Shown here one piece after another: positions 36,060 through 45,335 of a DNA stretch of 64,000 nt. Within the stretch, counting starts at the first letter, position 1; the number at the start of each line of letters is the position of its first letter. Location: the NCBI RefSeq assembly GCF_001975985.1, contig NZ_MTQF01000006.1, positions 258,253 to 322,252 of the forward strand, written 5' to 3'. The DNA is from [Flexibacter] sp. ATCC 35103. Lineage in GTDB: Bacteria; Bacteroidota; Bacteroidia; Flavobacteriales; Flavobacteriaceae. The position numbers and the translations under genes are program-made. Below the pieces are notes generated by a model, which saw nothing but the letters and a program-made list of their open reading frames with translations, was not told the DNA's origin and did not search any database.

Positions 36060-36968
36060 TCATGAAACTTTATTCATTAAGTTTTCAATTTTAGAATGCG
36101 AAACTTCTGGATTTGCACCTGGAGACTGGGCAACCAAAGCTCCTACAGCGCAGGCAAAATCTATGGCATCCTGAGGTTCTTTTCCGGTAAGCAGCGAAGT
36201 GGTCAATGCTGCTAAAAAAGAATCCCCTGCTCCTACTGTATCAGCAACTTTAATAGGATAACCTGCATTTTCATACAATTTTCCCTGCCAGAACAATAAG
36301 GCTCCGTCTTTGCCTTTGGTAACACAAATTCCCGTCGCTTTTGTATGCTGAACTATAAAATTTATGTTTTCTTCTAAAGTTGTAAATGGCGATTTTAAAG
36401 CAGCCGAAATTTCAAGCAATTCTTCATCATTAAACTTTATAAAATTAGCTGAATGCATTAATTGTTCGAGTATTTCGTATGTATAATGTGGTTTTCTCAG
36501 ATTGACGTCAAACACTTTATAAACGTTTTTTTGCAGCAATTCTTCAAGAGATTTTCTGGATACTTCATCTCTGCAAACGAGGCTTCCGTAAATTAAAACA
36601 TCAGCATTATCTACTATTTCTACAGCTCTTTTATTTAAAACAATTTTATCCCAGGCCGACGGGTAATTTATACTGTAACTTGCAGATCCTGTATTATCTA
36701 AGGTAACATTTACTAAACCTGTTGGATATTCTTCTGATTGTATAATAGTATTGGTTTCGAGTCCCAGACTTTTTATATGATCAATAATAGCATCGCCATC
36801 TTTATCATTTCCTACACAACTAATCATGGCTACATCGCAACCTAATGTTTTCATGCGCAACGCAACATTCAGAGGTGCTCCGCCAATTTTTTTTTCATTA
36901 TCAAAAACATCCCAAAGTACTTCTCCGTAAGCTACTGCTTTAAGGTTTTTACCGTTATTCATTCTCAA
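36060..36968 (-). CDS. PfkB-family sugar kinase, fructokinase-like
   Basis: 302 residues of the ribokinase/PfkB superfamily. GGAPLNVALRMKTLG near residue 33 is signature 1; the C-terminal DTVGAGDSFLAAL holds the anion hole and catalytic Asp. The N-terminal GEVLWDVF and GGAPLNVA point to fructokinase-like members rather than typical KDG kinases, but the uronate and rhamnose context makes a keto-sugar acid substrate worth testing. Last gene of the leftward rhamnose/lactate set, after a 122-nt gap that may hold its own promoter. Confidence 0.82.
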   Translation of the reverse strand: MRMNNGKNLKAVAYGEVLWDVFDNEKKIGGAPLNVALRMKTLGCDVAMISCVGNDKDGDAIIDHIKSLGLETNTIIQSEEYPTGLVNVTLDNTGSASYSINYPSAWDKIVLNKRAVEIVDNADVLIYGSLVCRDEVSRKSLEELLQKNVYKVFDVNLRKPHYTYEILEQLMHSANFIKFNDEELLEISAALKSPFTTLEENINFIVQHTKATGICVTKGKDGALLFWQGKLYENAGYPIKVADTVGAGDSFLAALTTSLLTGKEPQDAIDFACAVGALVAQSPGANPEVSHSKIENLMNKVS

Positions 36969-37090
36969 CTTTTTTAATATTTTGTATACATTCTATATTA
37001 TAAAGTTAAACTTTTATTTTGTGGTGACCTATGGAATATGGGATTTACAAACAAAAAAAGAAATATTAAATCCTATTCAATCTTTGCGTA

Positions 37091-37678
37091 TTAATCGAGT
37101 AAGAAAACAATTAATCCTCTTGCGCCGTGAGCTCCAAGAACTAATGATTGCTCGATATCAGCTGTTTTAGATGGTCCGGCAATGAAGGTACCGAAACCGT
37201 ATTCCTGATTTCCAATTTTTTCATAAGCCTGATGCATTGTTGCGATAAGATCTTTTTTATACACTATAATAGCGAGATATTGCGCAATAAAAGGCGATAC
37301 ACGCTGCCCTAGTACATCATCTGTAACCCAAAGTGCACTATTTTCGGCTACACCAAAATGAGCTTTTACAATCGTTAATTCTACATCCTGAAGTGAATGT
37401 ACATCATCGTTTGTCCAGTCTAAAGATGCAATTTCAGAAAGCTCCGGAATGGTTGTTATCAGGCGTTTATCGAGATTATAATTTGCTTTTATATATTGAA
37501 TGATTTCAGCATAATCAGCAACTTCTACAGGATCTCCACCAATATTTTTTAATACTGTTTTATAGGTTTCAAGTACATTAAAATTCTCTGAACCTAAAAC
37601 ATTCAAGTCCGGCAAATCCGTAATTAAAGCAGGTTGGTTTTGCTTTATTTTTTTTAAAATATCCGCTTTACTACTCAT
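37091..37678 (-). CDS. lutC: Lactate utilization protein C
   Basis: 195 residues of the LUD (LutB/YkgG) domain family. DVELTIVKAHFGVAENSALW and FGTFIAGPSKTADIEQSLVLGAHG are the conserved LutC segments. Part of the LutABC iron-sulfur complex oxidising L-lactate to pyruvate. Its ATG overlaps the end of lutB by 8 nt, so translation is coupled. Slightly shorter than the Bacillus protein, as is common in Bacteroidota. Confidence 0.9.
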   Translation of the reverse strand: MSSKADILKKIKQNQPALITDLPDLNVLGSENFNVLETYKTVLKNIGGDPVEVADYAEIIQYIKANYNLDKRLITTIPELSEIASLDWTNDDVHSLQDVELTIVKAHFGVAENSALWVTDDVLGQRVSPFIAQYLAIIVYKKDLIATMHQAYEKIGNQEYGFGTFIAGPSKTADIEQSLVLGAHGARGLIVFLLD

Positions 37679-39071
37679 TGTCTTTTGCTTTTGCTTCTCT
37701 TGAATTTTTCTTGTACCATTCTCTAAAAGATTCTTCCGGAACGGCTGGCATCTCGCGCTGATCGTACCATTTGTTCATTTTATTATGGACTAATCCGGGA
37801 ACATTTTTCATTACAAAACGACCTGATTTTCCTGCAATATTAAAAATGGTTGGGTTTGCTAAAACTGTTGCCATCGTTTTCATTGCAACGGTTTTGGCTT
37901 TTGGCGTATGTCCTTCTTTTACCAGCACCTGACGCCATTTGTACAATTGGTCGTGTATATCGATTTTTACCGGACAAACATTGGTACAAGAACCACAAAG
38001 TGTGCTTGCAAATGGTAAGTCGGCATTTTTAGTCATGTCCAGATTTGGTGCCAGAATCGACCCAATTGGTCCTGCAACAGCATTGTGATAACTGTGTCCG
38101 CCACTTCGTCTGTAAACCGGACACGTATTCATACAGGCACCGCAACGAATGCATTTTAGGGAGTTTCTAAAATCTTCCCGCCCTAATTGTGTACTTCTGC
38201 CATTATCGACTATAACAATATGAATTTCTTTTCCTTCTCTTGGTTTCTTAAAGTGACTTGAAAAAGTAGTTATAGGTTGTCCTGTTGCGCTTCTGGCTAA
38301 TAATCTCAGGAAAACACCTAAATGTTTGCGCTGCGGAATCAGTTTTTCGAATCCCATGCAGGCAATATGCACATCGGCTAAATGCGCGCCCATATCTGCA
38401 TTTCCTTCATTGGTACAAACTACAATTTCGCCGGTTTCTGCAATGGCAAAGTTTACTCCGGTTAAGGCTACTTTTCTGGTCAGGAAGGTGTTTCTTAAAC
38501 TCAAACGAGCCGATTCTGTCAGATATTGAGGATCTATATTTCCTTTTTCTGTTCCCAGATGTTCGTGAAAGGTTTCGCTGACATCTTCTTTTTTAAGGTG
38601 AATTGCGGGTAAAACAATATGACTTGGCGGTTCTTTACGAAGCTGAACAATGTATTCTCCTAAATCAGAATCGATTACTTCGATGCCTTTTTCGGCTAGA
38701 TAATCATTTAAATGACATTCTTCTGTAAGCATTGATTTTGATTTGACCATTTGCTTTACATCGTGTTTTGCCATGATCGAATGTACAATTTCGTTATGCT
38801 CTTTTGCATCTGCTGCCCAATGTACTTTTATTCCGTTTTTTTGTGCATTTGCCTCAAATTCAACTAAATAATCATGAATATTAGAAAGTACATTATTTTT
38901 TATCTTCGAAGCTGTTTCGCGAAGTAATTCCCAATCCGGAATTTGATGTGCTGATTTATCACGTTTTTCACGAACAAACCAAAGTGTTTCATCGTGCCAG
39001 TTGACACGTTCCACATCTTTGTTGAATTTTGCTGCGGCTTCGCTGTGCTGTATTATTTTTTCTGAAGACAT
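37671..39071 (-). CDS. lutB: Lactate utilization protein B, iron-sulfur
   Basis: 466 residues. An N-terminal LUD domain (about 60-290, with ATGQPITTFS and the ETGEIVVCTNEGNADMG segment) precedes two 4Fe-4S ferredoxin motifs, CIRCGACMNTCP and CGSCTNVCP (about 310-380), and a C-terminal LutB domain. Central subunit of L-lactate oxidation. It begins 6 nt after lutA and overlaps lutC by 8 nt. Confidence 0.95.
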   Translation of the reverse strand: MSSEKIIQHSEAAAKFNKDVERVNWHDETLWFVREKRDKSAHQIPDWELLRETASKIKNNVLSNIHDYLVEFEANAQKNGIKVHWAADAKEHNEIVHSIMAKHDVKQMVKSKSMLTEECHLNDYLAEKGIEVIDSDLGEYIVQLRKEPPSHIVLPAIHLKKEDVSETFHEHLGTEKGNIDPQYLTESARLSLRNTFLTRKVALTGVNFAIAETGEIVVCTNEGNADMGAHLADVHIACMGFEKLIPQRKHLGVFLRLLARSATGQPITTFSSHFKKPREGKEIHIVIVDNGRSTQLGREDFRNSLKCIRCGACMNTCPVYRRSGGHSYHNAVAGPIGSILAPNLDMTKNADLPFASTLCGSCTNVCPVKIDIHDQLYKWRQVLVKEGHTPKAKTVAMKTMATVLANPTIFNIAGKSGRFVMKNVPGLVHNKMNKWYDQREMPAVPEESFREWYKKNSREAKAKDNE

Positions 39072-39077
39072 TGTGCT

Positions 39078-39818
39078 TTAATTTCCGAGTGAATTTAATA
39101 TTTCGGCGATATGAATGGTTTTTATCGGGCTTTTTTGTCTTTTTAGAATTCCTTCTAAATGCATCAAACACGACATATCTCCGCCGGTAATATAATCTAC
39201 GTGATGGTTTTCATGATCTTTTATTCGGTCTTGTCCCATTTTTACTGAAACTGCTTCTTCGGTCACGCAAAATGTTCCTCCAAAACCGCAGCATTCATCT
39301 TTTCTGGTTAACGAAACCAGATCTAATCCTTTTATATTGTGCAGTAATTGTTCCGGTTTAGAAAAAAACGGTGCGTTTAATTCTGTCATCTGCGAAAGTT
39401 TTAATCCGCGTTGACCGTGACAACTTACGTGCATTCCTACTCTGTACGGAAAATTTCCGTCGATAGAATCTATTTTTAAAATATCAGTAATAAACTCTGT
39501 TAATTCAAAGACTTTCTTTCGCATTTCTGCGGCTACTTCTTCTTGTTTCTCGTCATGTAAATGTTCTTTTACATGCAAAACACAACTTCCGGAAGGACAA
39601 ACAATATAATCAAATCCGGTAAAATTAGCTATAAAATTAGCATCGCATCCTTTGGTTAAATATTGGTATCCGCTATTTGCCATAGGTTGTCCGCAACAGG
39701 TTTGTCCCATTGGAAAATGAACTTCGCAACCTAGTTTCTGCAAAAGTTCATAGGTTGCAATACCTACTTTTGGGTAAAACTGGTCGACATAACACGGTAT
39801 AAATAGTCCGATTTTCAT
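39078..39818 (-). CDS. lutA: Lactate utilization protein A
   Basis: 246 residues with two CCG cysteine-rich domains: GQTCCGQPMANSG in the first half and KDECCGFGGTFCV in the second, binding iron-sulfur or heterodisulfide-reductase-type clusters. LutA completes LutABC. Upstream lies the 105-bp tandem array, then rhaB, so these genes may be read from the rhamnose promoter or from one near the array. L-lactate made from rhamnose by the aldolase/dehydrogenase at 43175 would be its substrate. Confidence 0.94.
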   Translation of the reverse strand: MKIGLFIPCYVDQFYPKVGIATYELLQKLGCEVHFPMGQTCCGQPMANSGYQYLTKGCDANFIANFTGFDYIVCPSGSCVLHVKEHLHDEKQEEVAAEMRKKVFELTEFITDILKIDSIDGNFPYRVGMHVSCHGQRGLKLSQMTELNAPFFSKPEQLLHNIKGLDLVSLTRKDECCGFGGTFCVTEEAVSVKMGQDRIKDHENHHVDYITGGDMSCLMHLEGILKRQKSPIKTIHIAEILNSLGN

Positions 39819-39841
39819 ATTCTTGGTAATTGTTATAATTT

Positions 39842-40311
39842 TTTTACGCAGATTTTAAAAGATTTAAGCTGATATACGCAGATTATTATCTTTAATTAAA
39901 TTGGCAAAATCTGTGTGAAACTAAATCATTTTAATCCTCTAATCTGTGGCTGTATTTTATCTCGCAGATTTTGCAGATCGAGCAGATTTTTTATTTTTAA
40001 TTAAATTTGCAAAATCTGCGTGAAACTAAATCATTTTAATCCTTTAATCTGTGGCTATTTTTTCTCTCGCAGATTTTGCAGATCGAGCAGATTTTTTATT
40101 TTTAATTAAATTTGTAAAATCTGCGTGATACTAAATCCTTTTAATCCTCTAATTTGTGGCTATTTTTTCTCTCGCAGATTTTGCAGATCGGGCAGATTTT
40201 TTATTTAAAATTAAATTTGTAAAATCTACGTGAAACTAAATCATTTTAATCCTTTAATCTGTGGCTATTTTTTCTCTCGCAGATTTTGCAGATTGAGCAG
40301 ATTTTTTATTT
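39842..40311. repeat. 105-bp tandem repeat array
   Basis: Units beginning CTCGCAGATTTTGCAGAT occur at 39961, 40066, 40171 and 40276 (partial), an exact 105-nt period; a more diverged unit precedes at about 39856. Each unit holds GCAGATTTTGCAGAT and, about 30 nt on, AAAATCTGCGTGA, which can pair. The array fills the 507-bp gap between lutA and rhaB. No ORF is seen. Confidence 0.92.
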
Positions 40312-40325
40312 TTTAATTTCTTTTT

Positions 40326-41687
40326 TTAATGTTTGTAAAACTTCAAATCTATTAAATCATTCTGGATTGGTTTAGAATTCCAGTTTTGATGAATTGCCAA
40401 TGCAGCTCCTAATGCGCTTGCCTGCGCCATTGATGCGGCATAAACTTCGATATCCGGATAAGCTTCTGCCAATAAATTCATGAAAATTGAATTTTTGCTA
40501 AAACCTCCGTCTACAAAAATCTTCTTTACAGGACTATTATGAACTACTAAATTAGTCGAAAAAAACTGTTGTTCGACTAAATCCAGCATCAATTGATGAT
40601 AGGCGATTTCGTAACTTTTAAAATTACTCAAATCTCTTTTTTGAAAAGGACATTCTTTTAGAATATCAAAATCATATTTCTTTGGATAAATAATCTGAAA
40701 ATTTAGAGCGCGTAAATTCGACACTATCTTTTTATCAAAATAAATCTCTTTATACGTATCTAAAGGCACTTTAAAATGTTCCGCCAATCTTTTGGTCTGT
40801 ACTTCGTGTTCATTTCCCGCAAAAAGGCGCGCTGCTTTTACCGGTTTATCTGTGTATTGCATGTAACACAAACAATCGTTTTGTAACTCTTCAAAAGTTA
40901 ATTGTTTGTTGTTGAAAGGATTCAGAGAGATACTCCAGGTTCCTGTAGACAGCAAAACAAAGGGTTCTGTAAAGTTTATGGTATACGGGATTATAGCTGA
41001 TGAACTGTCGTGTAAACCCACGCCTATGGCTAATCCGTCTTGTTTTTTTATTGTATCTTTTCCGTAATGTAGCGGTGGAATTTTAGCCGAAATATTTTCG
41101 TTTTTGAGCCATTTATGATACTTCATCTTCTTGAAATTCCAAAGATTGGTATGGCATCCAATACTTGTAATATCAGAATAAGCTTCATGGGTTAATAAAA
41201 AACTCAAATATTGTGGTAAATGTAAACAGTACTTTACCTGGTTGAATAATTCCGGCTTTTCTTCTTTCAGTCTGTAAATCTGCATTCCTGAATTGAGGCT
41301 TCCCAAAACGGGAGAAGCAGTTTTTACTGCAAAAATTTCTTTTCCTTTGTATTTGTTATAGAAGTTATTTTTTAATTCCTCGGGATACTCTTTTAGATAA
41401 TTATAGAGAGGTGTTAAAACTTTTCCTTCTTTATCAATGTAGACAAAACTAGCACCGTAAGTACTAAAATTGATGGCTTTTAAAACATAATCGGTCAGGG
41501 TTTTTATTTCTGCTAATCGTTCGAATATCCAGTTTTTCAGGACCTCGATATCTTCGCAGGGAAAACCATCTTCATCGACGGTTTCCTCCAGATTAACTGA
41601 TTTTTCCCAAACAATTTTATAATTTTCATTAAATAAAAATACTTTTTTGTTTGTTTTACCAATGTCAAAAATTGCAACTACATTCAT
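40326..41687 (-). CDS. rhaB: L-rhamnulokinase
   Basis: 453-residue FGGY-family kinase: N-terminal phosphate-binding segment FDIGKTNKKVFL, GVGLHDSSSAIIP in the middle, LLSTGTWSISLNPFN, and VDGGFSKNSIFMNLLAEAYP near the C-terminus. Converts L-rhamnulose to L-rhamnulose 1-phosphate. Starts 12 nt after the isomerase stop, in the same leftward operon. The Bacteroidota type is distinct from E. coli RhaB, but context with RhaI and the aldolase makes the assignment firm. Confidence 0.88.
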   Translation of the reverse strand: MNVVAIFDIGKTNKKVFLFNENYKIVWEKSVNLEETVDEDGFPCEDIEVLKNWIFERLAEIKTLTDYVLKAINFSTYGASFVYIDKEGKVLTPLYNYLKEYPEELKNNFYNKYKGKEIFAVKTASPVLGSLNSGMQIYRLKEEKPELFNQVKYCLHLPQYLSFLLTHEAYSDITSIGCHTNLWNFKKMKYHKWLKNENISAKIPPLHYGKDTIKKQDGLAIGVGLHDSSSAIIPYTINFTEPFVLLSTGTWSISLNPFNNKQLTFEELQNDCLCYMQYTDKPVKAARLFAGNEHEVQTKRLAEHFKVPLDTYKEIYFDKKIVSNLRALNFQIIYPKKYDFDILKECPFQKRDLSNFKSYEIAYHQLMLDLVEQQFFSTNLVVHNSPVKKIFVDGGFSKNSIFMNLLAEAYPDIEVYAASMAQASALGAALAIHQNWNSKPIQNDLIDLKFYKH

Positions 41688-41699
41688 TTATACTGATTT

Positions 41700-42974
41700 T
41701 TATAAGCCTGTAGCCATGGTTTTTAAGCCTCTTTCTCCTATTAGATTTTTTCTAACGGAAAGACTGCGATACAATTCAACCGGATTAAGTGCAGCTCCTG
41801 AACGCAAACGGGCTTCAGCAACTAATGCGCGAACATCTGTACGGAAAGCATCTTGCAGGATTTCCTGTGCTTTTACTACATCATTTTGTTCTTGTGCAAT
41901 TTCTAATGCTTTTCTATCTACTAAAAGTGCTTGTGCGTAGGCAATCATAATGGCTTCTACAGATTGCAATAAATCTTCAAGAGGATCTTTTATGTTGTGC
42001 GATGCATCGATCATCCAGCCTAAATCTTTGGCGTGATTCATTCCTCTGGCGTCCATTCCTTCTACCAATTCATTAAATATCAAGAATAACTGGTATGGTT
42101 TTAAGGCTCCGGCGGTTAAATCATCGTCTCCGTATTTTGAATCGTTAAAGTGGAATCCTCCTAATTTTTCTTCCATTAATAATAAAGAAACGATTTGCTC
42201 TATATTAGCGTTTGGCAAATGATGTCCTAAATCGACAAGAGTTTGCGCTTTATCGCCTAACTTTTTAACATACGAGTAGGATTGCCCCCAATCTGCCACT
42301 GTAGTCGAATAAAAGTTAGGCTCAGCACATTTATATTCTAAAAATAATTTCCAGTTTGAAGGTAATGCGTCATAGATTTCTTCTAAACTTTCTAATGTAT
42401 TTTGATATGCTTTTCTAAAATTTAATTGTCCCGGGAACGAAGATCCGTCTGCTAACCAAATTGTTAGTGATTCTGATCCTAATTCGATTCCGTGTTGAAT
42501 AACTTCTATATTGTGTGCTATTGCTTGTTTGCGAACTGCTTTGTTTACGTTTTGCAACGATCCAAATTTATATGAACCTGCCTTACCTGCCTGATCCTGA
42601 AAGGTATTCGAGTTCATGGCATCAAATCTTAAATTGTGTTGTGCGGCAAGGGTTTTGATTGCTTTATAATCTGTTGGGATATCCCACGGAATGTGCAAAG
42701 AAATTGCTCCTGAAGCATTGTTTAAAGCATGAAGCAAACCAACGTCTTCGATTTTTTCTTCTATAGAACGTGGTTCTCCACCTCCTGCAAAACGTCCAAA
42801 TCTTGTTCCTCCTGTTCCTAAAGCCCAAGACGGAATTGCAATTTGAAAATCGATCAGTTTTTGAATAATCGATTCTGTATCAACAATTTCTGATACTGTA
42901 AAAGCAAATTTATTCTGATGTTTTTTTAATAAATCCTCATTGTGAGATTCTATATTGTTTGATCCGATTAACAT
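41700..42974 (-). CDS. rhaI: L-rhamnose isomerase, RhaI type
   Basis: 424-residue TIM-barrel isomerase of the Pseudomonas stutzeri/RhaI kind rather than E. coli RhaA. Metal ligands are visible in LEYKCAEP (Glu), VDLGHH (Asp/His), and HFNDSKYGDDDLT (His, Asp pair); GTGGTRFGRF near residue 58 is also characteristic. Converts L-rhamnose to L-rhamnulose. Lies between the aldolase/dehydrogenase fusion and rhaB. Confidence 0.92.
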   Translation of the reverse strand: MLIGSNNIESHNEDLLKKHQNKFAFTVSEIVDTESIIQKLIDFQIAIPSWALGTGGTRFGRFAGGGEPRSIEEKIEDVGLLHALNNASGAISLHIPWDIPTDYKAIKTLAAQHNLRFDAMNSNTFQDQAGKAGSYKFGSLQNVNKAVRKQAIAHNIEVIQHGIELGSESLTIWLADGSSFPGQLNFRKAYQNTLESLEEIYDALPSNWKLFLEYKCAEPNFYSTTVADWGQSYSYVKKLGDKAQTLVDLGHHLPNANIEQIVSLLLMEEKLGGFHFNDSKYGDDDLTAGALKPYQLFLIFNELVEGMDARGMNHAKDLGWMIDASHNIKDPLEDLLQSVEAIMIAYAQALLVDRKALEIAQEQNDVVKAQEILQDAFRTDVRALVAEARLRSGAALNPVELYRSLSVRKNLIGERGLKTMATGL

Positions 42975-43174
42975 ATTATTTTATCTTTTAATAGAGATTA
43001 CAATATATAAATTATATAAATTCATCTCTGGTTTAACGTTAGTATTTTATGCTATTTTGTTTGATTTTACGGGGTTTATTATTTGCTAAAAAAATCTAAC
43101 GTCCGAAAGATATCGAACGTTAGATCACAAAAAACCACTTTTGCTTTAAACAAACTTATAAAAACTTAAACAAT

Positions 43175-45316
43175 CTATCTGTAAAAGCCCATTGATACTC
43201 CGCCGTCTACATTCAGGGCGTTTCCTGTTGATTTATCGAGTAAACCACCCACAAATGCAAAACATGCGTTTGCAATATCATCAGGCAATATAATTTCGTT
43301 CAATAACGTGCGTTTTGCATAATAAGCCGGTAACTCTTCGACCGTTACGCCATATGCTTTTGCACGACCTTCTGCCCAGCCTCCGGACCAAATATTAGAG
43401 TCTGAGATTACTGCATCAGGATTTACAGTGTTTACACGAATTTTATCTGCTCCTAATTCGGCAGCCATTAAACGTGTTAAATGTGCCTGTGCAGCTTTTG
43501 CTGAACCGTAACCCGGATTATTTGGACCTGCTACAACGGCATTTTTAGAAACGATATTTACGATGTCCCCACCAAAGCCTTGTTTGCGCATTACTTCGAT
43601 TCCGGCTTTTGAGACAATAAATTGTCCTTTTACCAAAATATCATATAATCTGTCCCACTCTTCGAGTGTGTGTTCTGCAATAGATTTAGAAATACTGATT
43701 CCGGCATTGTTAACTATAATATCTGCGCCTCCAAAAGCCAGACTTGCTTCATCTAATGCTTTTTCTGTACTTTTTTCGTCAGTAACATTTAGTAATGTGC
43801 TTGAAACGGCATCTTTACCAAATAATTTGATAAACTCAGCTGTTGCTTGCTCTAAACGCTCTTCATTGATATCGTTTATTACTACGCAAGCACCTTCCTG
43901 AGCAAACTTTTTGGCAATAGCCTTACCAATTCCGCCGGCAGAACCTGTAATAACAGCGACTCTTCCTGACAATGCTTTTGGTTTTGGCATACGCTGTAAT
44001 TTTGCTTCTTCAAGCAACCAATATTCAATGTCAAAAGCTTCCTGATGTGGTAACGACGTATATTCTGAAACTGCTTCTGCGCCTTTCATAACGTTTACGG
44101 CATTGATATAATATTCTGATGCTAAACGTGCCATTGTTTTATCTTTGGCAAACGTGAACATACCTACTCCCGGATATAAAATCACAACTGGATTTGGGTC
44201 ACGCATTGCAGGCGAATTATCCTTTTTGCAAGTATTGTAATAATCCTTGTACATCGCGCGATATGCCTCGAAAGCAGGAGTTAATTTTGCTTTGATCGCA
44301 GCAACATCTGATAAGTCTTCGTTGGGATCTAAGGTTAAAACCAAAGGACTTATTTTGGTACGTAAAAAGTGATCCGGACAAGAAGTTCCTAACGGAGCTA
44401 ATTTTGATAAATCATTAGAATTAATGAATTCCAAAACTCTTGCATCATCTGTATAATGACCAATCATTCGACGCTCTGATGAGCAGAAACCTCTTAAAAT
44501 TGGGGCAACTTTTGCTGCTTTTAATTTACGATCTTCTACAGGAAGACTTTCTATTTTTTTACCTCCAAAAACAGGGCGTTTTTTTCCGTAATTATTTTCT
44601 AAATATTCTGCACATTTTTCGATTACTTCAAGCGTATTGATGTAACTTTCGTATGCTGTATCGCCCCAGGTAAACAAACCGTGAGAACCCAACATGATTC
44701 CGCGTAGTTTTTTTCCTTTTTTCTCTGCTTCTTCCAGACAGCTTCTTAACTGAAGTCCTAAATCGAAACCTGGACGCTGCCATCCTACCCAGCCAATCTC
44801 GCCGTTGAATAATTCATCGGTAATTTTAGCTCCGTCTTTTGCCGCTGCGATTGCAATTGCAGCGTCAGGATGCAGGTGATCAATATGTTTAAAGGGTAAA
44901 AAACCATGTAAAGGCGTATCTATAGAAGGCGCTTTTGATGCTAAATCAAAAATACAGTGATTGAATAACTCCACCATTTCATCTTCGAACTCAATTCCTT
45001 TATATACATTTTCAAGATTGCGAAGTCTGTCTAAATATAATGCGGCACAACCTGATTTTGTAAGCGTACCAATATCTCCACCAGAACCTTTGATCCACAT
45101 TACTTCAGAGCTTTCTCCGGTTAACGGGTCTTTATCTGTAATTTTTACAGATGTGTTTCCGCCACCATAGTTTGTTAATCTTAAATCAGCTCCTAATAAA
45201 TTAGATCGATAAATGAAAAGCCCCACTTCATCTCCCGCCAATGCTGCTGCCTTAGCCTCATCCCAAAGATAGCTTACATGCTTAAAAGTCATATTATTTA
45301 TATTTATATTCGACAT
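43175..45316 (-). CDS. Bifunctional rhamnulose-1-phosphate aldolase/L-lactaldehyde dehydrogenase
   Basis: 713-residue fusion. Residues about 1-420 form a class II aldolase (GGGNTSVKI, HIDHLHPDAAIAIAAA with metal His, GSHGLFTWG). Residues about 425-713 form a short-chain dehydrogenase (TGSAGGIGKAIA, NNAGIS, YGSAKAAQ). The fusion, known as RhaEW/RhaD-SDR in bacteria, splits rhamnulose 1-phosphate into DHAP and L-lactaldehyde and oxidises the latter to L-lactate. This explains the nearby LutABC genes. Located 20 nt after rhaT. Confidence 0.94.
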   Translation of the reverse strand: MSNININNMTFKHVSYLWDEAKAAALAGDEVGLFIYRSNLLGADLRLTNYGGGNTSVKITDKDPLTGESSEVMWIKGSGGDIGTLTKSGCAALYLDRLRNLENVYKGIEFEDEMVELFNHCIFDLASKAPSIDTPLHGFLPFKHIDHLHPDAAIAIAAAKDGAKITDELFNGEIGWVGWQRPGFDLGLQLRSCLEEAEKKGKKLRGIMLGSHGLFTWGDTAYESYINTLEVIEKCAEYLENNYGKKRPVFGGKKIESLPVEDRKLKAAKVAPILRGFCSSERRMIGHYTDDARVLEFINSNDLSKLAPLGTSCPDHFLRTKISPLVLTLDPNEDLSDVAAIKAKLTPAFEAYRAMYKDYYNTCKKDNSPAMRDPNPVVILYPGVGMFTFAKDKTMARLASEYYINAVNVMKGAEAVSEYTSLPHQEAFDIEYWLLEEAKLQRMPKPKALSGRVAVITGSAGGIGKAIAKKFAQEGACVVINDINEERLEQATAEFIKLFGKDAVSSTLLNVTDEKSTEKALDEASLAFGGADIIVNNAGISISKSIAEHTLEEWDRLYDILVKGQFIVSKAGIEVMRKQGFGGDIVNIVSKNAVVAGPNNPGYGSAKAAQAHLTRLMAAELGADKIRVNTVNPDAVISDSNIWSGGWAEGRAKAYGVTVEELPAYYAKRTLLNEIILPDDIANACFAFVGGLLDKSTGNALNVDGGVSMGFYR

Positions 45317-45335
45317 TGTTGTTACGTTATTTTAT

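Noticed and set aside
36982..37170. 62-codon ORF on the plus strand
   Set aside because: Overlaps the 3' end of lutC on the other strand and has no recognisable features.
39842..40311. Regular repeats that might be a CRISPR array
   Set aside because: The unit is 105 nt and repeated throughout without unique spacers; no cas genes nearby. It is a simple tandem repeat.
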